From positions 12,829,291 to 12,893,290 of the forward strand of contig CAJFCV020000001.1 in NCBI GenBank assembly GCA_904066235.2: 64,000 nt of DNA, read 5' to 3'. Positions 55,401 to 63,500 of the stretch are shown here, piece after piece (position 1 is the stretch's first letter; the number at the start of each line of letters is the position of its first letter). The notes below the pieces were generated by a model that saw only the letters and a list, made by a program, of their open reading frames with translations, was not told where the DNA came from and did no database searches. The stretch comes from Bursaphelenchus xylophilus. Its lineage: Eukaryota; Nematoda; Chromadorea; Rhabditida; Aphelenchoididae. The position numbers and the translations under genes were made by a program.

Positions 55401-56900
55401 CTCTGCCAAATTCACACTGTGTTTTCCACATTTATCCGTTTAATTTTTGATTTTTCACAATTTTTTCCAAAAAAAGATGATATTTGGGCGAAAAATTAAA
55501 AATTTTCTTCTGAAAATGTAAAATACGGCATTTTGAATTGTGTCTAGATATTTCCCCATGCTTTTCTCTACGAAATTCATACGGCATTTCCACATTTTTT
55601 CATTTAATTTTTTGTTTTTTTCGCAGTTTTTTCCAAAAAACGTGATATTTGGGCGAAAAATTCAAAATTCCTTCTGAAATTGTAAAATACGGCCGCCAGA
55701 CTCATGTCTAAATAATTCTCCATGCTTTTCTCCACCTAATTCATCCTGTACTTTCCTAATTTCCCCCCATTCTCAGGTCGAATTCGAAGAAAACAACTGC
55801 CGAGGGACGCTGGAAGTGTCGGTTCGAATTCGGCCGTTCCTCTTCGAATTCCTGGCGCGGATGTCGCAATACTTCGAAATTATCCTCTTCACGGCCAGCA
55901 AGAAAGTGTACGCGAACAAGCTGGCGGACCTGTTGGACCCTGAGGGCAAATTCTTCCATCATCGCCTGTTCCGCGAGCACTGCGTGTACGCGTTCGGCAC
56001 CTACGTGAAAGACCTGAATGTGCTCGGAAGGGACGTGAACAAGACCATCATCATCGACAACAGCCCGCAATCCTTCGCCTACCATGTGGACAACGGGATC
56101 CCCATCGAAAGTTGGTTCGTGGAAAAAGAGGACCAAGAGCTCGCCAAATTGGTCCCGTTCTTGGAGAAAATACATCTGGAAAAGGTGGGAAATAACCTCA
56201 TATTACAGTAAAGACCATACGAAATTATTTAAAATCCATTTAAACATCGAATTTAAGCCAGATTTGGTAGAAAATCAAGATTTTTCATGAAAAATCATCG
56301 AAATTTGCGTATTTCAGGCTAAAAATTGTAAAAACGATAAAAATTGTGAATGTTTTTGGGTTTTTATTGTAAAATACGCCGTCAAAAACTCTTCGGCTTC
56401 TAAAATGCACAATTTTTAATTGAGATTCGGCTTAAAAATAAGTTTTTTTTTTGAAAAATCATCAAAAATTGATATTTTTGGCGAAAATGCTGACAAAATT
56501 TTGATTTGTATAATTTCTTGAACTTATACTGGAAAATATTTTATCTAAAACAATAAAACTTTGATTTGCAAAGCGATAGTATACCAAAAAGCATGAAAAA
56601 TCAAGTTTTTAGGCAAAAAATTGTTAAAAATAATGATATTTTTGAAATTTTTTAAAATTTTTGTAAAATACGAAATTCTTAAAGGTGTTGCTGATTAAAA
56701 AAAGAAAAAAAATGTTCTTGGAGATATTGTAAAACCAAAATCTCGAAAAAATTTGACGAAAATCCACCAAATTTTGCGTATTTTAGCCTGCCGACGTGCG
56801 CCCTCTGATCCGCGAAAGGTACGGGCTCAGCGAGCTGATCGACGCCCTCCCCCCACCCGCACAGCCCGATTACACAGTCCATCACATAACCTCAGCCTAG
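49468..56900 (+). CDS. CTD small phosphatase-like protein of the CTDSPL2 type (HAD family)
   Basis: Exons 49468-49702, 50653-50824, 55777-56184 and 56787-56900 (TAG). The catalytic signature [15 protein letters not shown] (DxDxT/V, the nucleophile aspartate of FCP/SCP phosphatases) ends exon 2. Exon 3 has [24 protein letters not shown] text (motif II Ser/Thr and motif III Lys), [20 protein letters not shown], and [20 protein letters not shown] (motif IV acidic residues). The final exon ([15 protein letters not shown]) matches the vertebrate CTDSPL2 C terminus. HALPLK-like PALPLK before the signature also fits CTDSPL2 better than SCP1-3. The family dephosphorylates phosphoserine/threonine on proteins. 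The first exon shown begins mid-codon after an acceptor. It holds an ATG at 49476, which would give 306 aa, but an upstream exon is possible because CTDSPL2 proteins usually have a longer N terminus. The N-terminal part is strongly basic ([14 protein letters not shown]). Intron 2 is 4952 bp. AATAAA is near 57027. Confidence 0.92.
50022..50607. repeat. YGCACNGTGCR palindrome cluster 12 (phosphatase intron 1)
   Basis: About twenty sites. A roughly 115-130-bp unit with 'cggcgacaatttgtcgcggc' and 'gcaaagtgacttttgttgat' repeats about four times. The unit contains a second palindrome, TTTGTCGCNGCGACAA, not seen in other clusters. It ends about 45 bp before the acceptor of the catalytic exon. Confidence 0.92.
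51100..51720. repeat. ~160-bp tandem repeat with TTGTAAAATACG motif, left block
   Basis: 'ttgtaaaatacgaaccagga' and relatives recur at about 51110, 51272, 51437, 51609 and 51686. Each full unit also has 'tctgttacttttactataaa', 'cttactgtattttctacatt' and 'tctctcaatttcatcgaaaa'. The array continues in diverged form beyond the inserted element at 51811-54146. Confidence 0.85.
51811..54146. mobile_element. Harbinger-like element, 112-bp terminal inverted repeats, TAA target duplication
   Basis: The terminal repeats (51811-51922 and 54035-54146) begin CAAGGAAAGTACTTCTATGG, contain 'gtcgagatatatatcaaaaa' and are nearly identical. TAA flanks both ends as a 3-bp duplication, typical of PIF/Harbinger elements. 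It lies inside the TGTAAAATACG array in the large phosphatase intron. The interior (about 2.1 kb) holds a tRNA-like sequence, GC-richer repeat text and no transposase that I recognise, so it is nonautonomous or decayed. The left part is shared with 60897-61575. Confidence 0.88.
52111..52182 (-). tRNA. tRNA-Ser-like sequence (anticodon GGA), probably a pseudogene or SINE head
   Basis: On the minus strand the sequence GTGTGGCCGAGTGGTTAGAG is a classic type II tRNA A box and D arm. An anticodon loop TTGGAAA and a B-box-like GGGTTCGGTTC follow. The acceptor and T stems do not pair properly and the anticodon stem is weak, so it is unlikely to be functional. It lies within the Harbinger-like element and so may have been captured by it. 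Confidence 0.5.
54170..55720. repeat. ~60-200-bp repeats with TTGTAAAATACG motif, right block
   Basis: The motif AATTGTAAAATACG(A/T)ACCAGGA recurs at short spacing from 54175 to 54790, then a longer unit with 'catgcttttctccacctaat', 'catcctgtactttcc' and 'aaaaagatgatatttgggcg' repeats about five times to the acceptor of exon 3 (55777). Units are more diverged than on the left. Exon 3 begins directly after the last unit. Confidence 0.85.
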
Positions 56901-57111
56901 TGTCACCTACTTCTTCCTTATATACCTTGTTTATTTTTTGCATTTACTTTTCCCTTTTTTTTGGTTGTTATCCGGTCTCCAGTCAAGAAATTGCGATAAT
57001 TGTTGGCCTTTGTACAGAGAATTTTTCAATAAATAGATGCTATTTTAAGTTTCAAGAGGATTTGAGACCATTTTTGCAGAAAAATTAAAAAAAAAAATTA
57101 ATTGGTCTTTT

Positions 57112-57480
57112 GCACTGTGCAAATTTCAAAAAAAGTTCGTTTTGCACAGTGCAGAGATAAAAAATTTTTTAATTTTTGTGTTGAACAGAAAATTTGAGAC
57201 CATATAAACTGGTCATCACCGTATTTCACTCCAACTTTTGTTGCACAGTGCAAAAAATTCAATTCGAAAAATTTTGCACAGTGCAGTAGGAAAAAATTTC
57301 GTATCCTGTTTTGCACCGTGCGAATTGAAATTTTTGAACATTTTGATGTTGTTACAGTAAGAACATGTTCAAATGAAATTTATGACGTCATTTTCTATAA
57401 CTTTCTTACAGCACAGTGCAACAAAATCGAGTTCAAAACTTTCCGCACAGTGCGATTTCAGGAATGATTGATTGCACAGT
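57112..57480. repeat. YGCACNGTGCR palindrome cluster 13
   Basis: About eight sites in AT-rich spacers just after the phosphatase gene's poly(A) region. No tandem structure is seen here. Confidence 0.88.
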
Positions 57481-57569
57481 GCACAGAACGACTTCACAAA
57501 AAACTTTTTGTGAATACTGTAACAGTTGATCAGAATTTACAATTTGATTACATTGAAGCAACTTTTTTG

Positions 57570-58250
57570 CTGCACAGTGCAAGAAATTCGCAACAAAACT
57601 TTTTGCACTGTGCAAATTTTAAAATGTCAAATTGGACGCTGGAAATAGAGCTTCTTTGGCTGAGATGTTCAACGTAGTAACAGAATGTCCTATTTTTACC
57701 CATGAATTCATAAATTCTAAGCTGCGTAGCTGCACGGTGGAAAATTTTTCTTTCAAATTTATGCACAGTGCAAATTTTAAAAATGTCAAACTTCATAGTT
57801 GAAATTGATATTTTTTGGCCAAGATAGTGAATACTGAAAGCTCATGTCCCATTTTTACTCATGACTTCATAAATTCTCATCTCTGCCTTTGCACGGTGCA
57901 AAAATCTTCTTTCAAATCTATGCACTGTGCAAATTTTAAAAATCTCAAATTGCACAGTGGAAATAGAAATTTCTTGGTCAAGATGTCCAACACGATCACT
58001 GAATATCCTATTTTTACTCATGACGTCATGAATTCTCATTTCAGCCTCTGCACGGTGCAAAAATCTTCTTTCAAATTCATGCACTGTGCAAATTTTAAAA
58101 ATGTCAAATTTCATAGTCGAAATTGATATTTCTTGGCCAAGATAGTGAATACTGAATGCTCATGTGGTATTTTTACTCATGACGTCATGAATTCTCATTT
58201 CAGCCTCTGCACGGTGCAAAAATCTTCTTTCAAATTCATGCACTGTGCGG
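57570..58250. repeat. YGCACNGTGCR palindrome cluster 14 in a ~160-bp tandem repeat
   Basis: The site GCACGGTG(C/G)AAAAATC recurs near 57732, 57893, 58050 and 58208, with a period of about 157-161 bp. Each unit has 'tttttactcatgacgtcatg', 'aattctcatttcagcctctg', 'ttctttcaaattcatgcact' and 'gtgcaaattttaaaaatgtc'. The TGACGTCA in the middle is a second palindrome. Confidence 0.92.
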
Positions 58251-58254
58251 ACCC

Positions 58255-59080
58255 AACAACCCTAGTTTTTGCCGTATTGTGCATGCTGAAACCAGAGCAA
58301 ACGTGACCCATAAAGTATTAACTCTCCTGTGGAGTGCTTCCAAGTGCAAAATAAAAGATTCCAACCAGTACAGTAAAAAATTTCAGGTGGCTTTGAGCTA
58401 AAAATGGGAGAATACGAATTTTGCATTGTGAGTAAAGATTAATCGTAAAGTAAAAAATGCATGGTAAACTTTGGCAATCGCTTTTTGTTCCTTCGTCACA
58501 ACAAAAGATGTAAAGTCTTGGTGAAAAAGTTCGAAGATCATTGAAAAATCATCAAAACCCCCTAAAAAATTGCTGAAAATCGCTGAAACCCGTTGAAAAT
58601 CCCTGTGGCAATAATCCTAAATGCTTTTAAATTCATAAAGAGCTAACAAAAAATATGAAACATTACTTTTTTATTCGAAAAAATTAAGAATTTTGCCGAA
58701 AAAATTAAGAATTGTCAAAAACCCCAAAAATGTTGGAAAATTACTAAAAAGCCCTAAGGCAATATCTGAAAATGCCCTGAAATTCAAGAAGGGGCCTTGA
58801 AATTTCTAAAAAACTTCTTTTTCCTTTGAAAAACCCACAATTTTGTCAAAAAAAAAATCAAAAAATTTTTCCAGAAATGGAAGAAAATAGCTAAAAAACC
58901 CTGAGGCAATATTTGGAAATGTTCTGAAATTCAAGAAGAGACCATAAAAGAAGTCCTAAAAAACTTCTTTTTCCATCGAAAATCGACCGATTTTGTCAAA
59001 AAAATCGAAAAATTCGCAATTTTCCGCCAAATTTCCCCGTTTTCCCACAAATTTGCATACTTTCGGCGTACTCTTCCTTT
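58255..59080. other. Intergenic, no supported gene
   Basis: AT-rich sequence with a loose repeat of about 110 bp around 58600-58990 containing 'ccctgaggcaatatttggaa' and 'aaaaaacttctttttcc' variants. Its right edge is the promoter of the glycine-rich gene. Confidence 0.5.
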
Positions 59081-59086
59081 GCGGGC

Positions 59087-59093
59087 TATAAAA
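59087..59093 (+). promoter_or_regulatory. TATA box of the glycine-rich gene
   Basis: TATAAAA in GCGGGCTATAAAAGCGCGC, 49 bp upstream of the preferred start codon. Initiation would be expected about 25-30 bp downstream, after the first two in-frame ATGs, which favours the ATG at 59136. Confidence 0.65.
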
Positions 59094-59135
59094 GCGCGCA
59101 CGGAAGCAAAGATGCGTATCAGTCGCGTCGGAAAC

Positions 59136-59336
59136 ATGGGAGACAAGAGCGCCTACATGGGAGCCTACAGTGGAGGCGGATCGAGCGGCGGCGGCGGCGG
59201 TGGCTACGTGCGCGAGGAGTACGCGTTTGGAGGCAGCAGCGGCGGCGGCTCGTCGTCGGGTGGTGGCGGCGGCGGCGGAGGCAGCTCGGCACCACAACAG
59301 CGCTCCGATGTGTCCTGCTATCTGGGCCCCAAGTGA
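59136..59336 (+). CDS. Intronless glycine/serine-rich small protein, 66 aa
   Basis: The frame starts MGDKSAYMGAYSGGG and has two G/S-rich blocks with runs of glycine, split by YVREEYAFGG. It ends SSAPQQRSDVSCYLGPK. In-frame ATGs at 59079 and 59112 are upstream; the first lies before the TATA box, and the second is at or before the expected transcript start, so I use 59136. There are no introns, an AATAAA is at about 59417 and the 3' UTR is CT-rich. Small intronless glycine-rich genes are common in nematodes, often sperm or cuticle related, but I cannot assign this one. The GGC-rich codons contrast with the surroundings. Confidence 0.7.
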   Translation: MGDKSAYMGAYSGGGSSGGGGGGYVREEYAFGGSSGGGSSSGGGGGGGGSSAPQQRSDVSCYLGPK

Positions 59337-59547
59337 CGAGAAGAAGACAAAGCTCCATTTAACACCTTGTTCTTCTCCGTTCTCTCTCTCTCCATTTCTT
59401 TTTCCGCTTCGATGGAATAAATTCTATTGATGAACATTCGGTTTTGGGATTTTTTTGATTTTTTTTGAATTTCTTTTTTTTTTAATTCTTTTTGAACATA
59501 AAATTCTGTATTTTTTGAATGTTTCCCGTTAGTTTTTTTGTGTTCAC

Positions 59548-59706
59548 TATGTTCTCGTCGTATCTTAGGTTGAGATTTGTCGAATTTTACTTTGATTTTT
59601 TCGATTTTTTAATTTATTTTTTGAATTTTTCGATTAATTTTTGGTCTTCGGTTGTTCTCGTCGTATCTTGGGTTGAGATTTGTCGAATTTTATTTTGATT
59701 TTTTTT
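59548..59706. repeat. Tandem duplication, ~105 bp
   Basis: 'gttctcgtcgtatcttaggt' with 'tgagatttgtcgaattttac' occurs near 59550 and again near 59655 with few changes. It lies downstream of the glycine-rich gene. Confidence 0.8.
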
Positions 59707-59859
59707 TAATTTTTTATTTTATTTTTAGAATTTTTCGATTGTGTGTTCTCGGTCATAGTTTTAAGCTTGCAATTTTTGTTGATTTTTTGGGGTTGCCCTA
59801 TGTTCTCGGTGAATTCAACCGACTTTTTGTTGATGCCATCGAGTCGAAAATTTCTTAAG

Positions 59860-60500
59860 GGCGGAATTTTCATTCCCTAACTAATTTTCGACACTCTCAA
59901 ACCTGTAGGAATCGTTAAATACAGTGACGACCCAGTGGCAAAGACGTACCATTTTGTATCCGGGAAGTATCAAAAAAAATCTGGCAAAATGCCTCATTCC
60001 TCAATGAAAAAACCCGTTTTGTAGTACACTTTGCCTTACAAAAAGAGACTTTGCTCCATCTTTTGACACTTCCCGGAAACAAAAAGCCGCAAAAATTTTC
60101 GGATTTTTGCCATAGTTTGTCATCTGTGCGGGGCCGCAATACACCGTGAATTTTAGTTGTCTCCGCGCGACAAGTTGGTCGCATGACGGCGCACTGTGTG
60201 GACTTTTTGGCTTGCCTAGTGCGACCTTTTGAAACGTACGTCCTACATTCTTGAACAGGTGGTATTTTAAATAGGTCAGCTCTGACGAAAATGCCAAGGA
60301 AGCAGTCTGTATCTCTGTTAATTCAGGGCCTTTATTGTCATTTTCAGAATGTGGGGTGGGGCGTACTCGCTTAAAATTTTTGGGTTTTTGTTGCAAGTAG
60401 ATAATGCCACAAACTGTCTAGGGTACAGTATCTGTAGGGAAATGACCTTTGTCTCAAATTTTGTTGCAATTTACGTTAAAAAAGTTGTTTTTACTTTTCA
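59860..60500. other. Intergenic or upstream region of the chemoreceptor gene
   Basis: Moderately GC-rich repeat-like text ('gacgacccagtggcaaagac', 'gacacttcccggaaacaaaa', 'gcggggccgcaatacaccgt') without a gene. A minus-strand frame of 131 codons crosses it but has no domain or start context. The last 20 bp are the acceptor TTTTCAG of the first chemoreceptor exon. Confidence 0.4.
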
Positions 60501-60501
60501 G

Positions 60502-63500
60502 ATGGCCACGAACTGTGTAGACCCCGTGAATCAAGCCTTGATACAATCGGTGTCTTTTTCGGCCATGCTGGCCAATCTAGTTTTACTTTGGTTGATACGA
60601 AATCACACGCCGAACCCGATGAGTAGCTACAAAAAAGTTTTGTACACCTCATCCGTCATCGATCTGCTCTCTTCGCTCTCGCATTTCAGTATAATTCTGG
60701 TGAGTTTCGGGGGTTTGGACGGACTTGGCGTGCGAGGGATGCGGCAGCTGGGCCAATGTGTGCGTATGGGTCTGTCGGGATAATAATGTGGATTTGTCGG
60801 AGAAAGTCGCGCTATTTCCAGCTTCAACTAGTTCTTTCGGCGGCGTCGCGAAGTGCGCTCGTTGAAACGTGCATGTTGCCCTACTCCTTTATTTTACAAG
60901 GAAAGTACATACTTCTATGGGGTATGGAGTTACAGGTCGAGATATATATCAAAAAATTCGCAAAACTTTTCTGATTCAGAATATAGTATACAGGGTGTTC
61001 AGAGAATTATGGAAAAAACTATTCATTAATAACTTTGCGCTCGGTGGTCCAATCCGAAAAAAATTTTTTGCATTTTACAGAAAAACCTTGGAGTTTTTAG
61101 AATCTAAAAAAAAAATTTTCTTTTGTCGGCGGAGACTTCCGTAATCCGCGTTGAATTCGGCGGAGTGTTTTTTCACAAAATAAGGCTGTAAATCGTTGTA
61201 TGTGTAAAGAAAATGGGTGGAAAAGGATCCAGAAGATACAATATGACATTTCTTTCAAATTTCTATGCTTCGGCGGAGACATTTTTTAACCTCGGCGGAC
61301 GATTGTTCTTCGACTCCGGATAGTCAAAATTGGCTAAAACCAAAGAGTGTGGTATTTGAAAGGAATGTCATATTGTATCTTCTGGATCCTTTTCCCTTCC
61401 GGGATGCAAAATGGGACGTTTTTTGCCATTGGATCAGGTCCCTCACTGTAAAAAATTTGCTGCCTAATTTTGGTGACATGTTTTTGTCCTCCGAAGTTTT
61501 CTCGCGACACCATGCAAGTGTCTTTTTGACCGTGTTTTTATCAATAAAAAAAACTTTGTTTTGTGCTAACTAAATCCATTAGAAAGCTTTCTCATGCCTT
61601 CTTATTTTCAGCGCACCGAAATGGAAAATGGAATCACCGTCAACAGCTTCGACGGGTTTCTGCCCCGACTCCTCCACAAAATGGGCCTTGTGGACGATGC
61701 AAACTTGGCATATCTTGTGTTGGTCGAACTCGCCTTTGAATACATCATGTTAGGCTTTTGTTTTGTGCCCTTCACTTACCGCTACTTTCATATGGTGTGG
61801 AAATTCCGGTTTACAAATGCAACATTTGCCTTACTGGTGTTGTTTTATGTAATCCCAATCGACCTTTTCGCATTTATCGTTGCGTACTTGGCCGGGAATA
61901 CGTACCCCCACATGACGCAATTGGTATCTCCGGCTGATCCGAATTGCGTGAAGCGTATGCCGTACTATGATTACAAGAGTTATCCGGTGGAGGTAAGATA
62001 CAATAAAAAACGAGAGAAAGGGCACGTCAAGAAAAATAAAGCAAAAGCGCTCAAGCAATGAAAAATTCTTGGCATTCTGTTTCAGCGGAAGAATAATTTT
62101 TTGCTCCAAAGATAACATGATTACACCATGAAGATGGGGTAGAATAGGGTTATTGCATACATAAACTTGAAGCTGGACTCCCGCTTAACCTGAACACACA
62201 TATTTCATATAAAAAAGTCGGTCGTCTTCTATCTGTTTGAAGCCTTAACTAACAACGCCTAAAAAATGTTGCGATTTCGAGATTTCGAGGATTTCTCAAA
62301 GATTTTCCCTCGCCCCTATTTGAAGTTTCGTGGAAACATAGTCTGGAACAAGGCGGATTTTTTGAGCCCAAAATGAAAAAAAATCAAATGAGCCAGCTTC
62401 GAGATAGAAAGTCACTTCATTTTGCGCAATTTCCTCTGACCTCGTCCAAAAAAACCGTCATTAAGACGGATTTTTTGGACACCTGCATAAGCGGAAACAG
62501 AATGCCAACTTTCGTGTTGGAAAAAACCCTTTGAGCGCAAAATCTTGACGTGAAGGGCTTGAAGTTATTTTCGTTTTTTACTTTTATTTTTAGCCCTACT
62601 TGACCATTTGGTCCTTCGTCAGAATCCCCATACTCTGGCTAAACGTGGCTCCATTACTACAAATCTTTTTTATCTGGCGGATCTACAAATACTTGAACAA
62701 AGATATGCGAAAATCCGATTCCTACCTCATGATGCAACGGCAAATCACTTGGACGTTGACGGGCCAATCCGTAACGCCCTTAATCCTCATCACCGTTCCA
62801 CAATTCTTGCTGGGCTTTATCTACGATTCCGGCGTCAACACGGACTTGTTTTTTCGCACTGCGGGTGGGGTCAAGCGTTTCTCATGGGGTGGTCAAGTCT
62901 TCCCTCTTAATATTGTTTTTCACTGAATTTCAGTCAGTTGTATCGAACCTTAAATTACGATTTTTGAGTCAACGAAGTAGTCTTTAGTTAAGCATGACAT
63001 TTCAGGAGATTTTTGTGTTAATGCGACTGTATTTGTTCTGAAAACTCTGAAAACCCATTGGCAAAACAGTTTCACTTACTTCAGCCATTAACACAAAAAA
63101 AAACATACAAGTCGATTAACCTCCGATGTAACTGTTTGGATTGAGTACGGAAAGGTCCAGGGGTGGCCACCGGGCCGGGCCTGACAAATTTTGAACCGGG
63201 CCGGGCCTGCTTTTTACCGTGGCTCAGGCCCGCGGCCCGGGTTTTGTCGAAATGCCAAGCGTTTCGCATTCAATGTTTTCGCGTCGGAAAAATTTTTGGA
63301 TAGGTTTGTATTTTTAGTATATCAAGTTCTACAATAGTTTATTACTTTATAGTACTTTTTTGCATATATGTTATAATATAAGGTCCAAATTAGAACATAT
63401 AATACATATAGGATAGTTCTTAGCAGATTTTAGCACTACAGGGAATAAGATCAAAGGAAAATTTCCAGCTCGCGCCCTAACCGGGCTTTTACCGGGCCGG

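Noticed and set aside
60001..60396. 131-codon minus-strand frame upstream of the chemoreceptor
   Set aside because: Repeat-like text, no domain, and no splice context.
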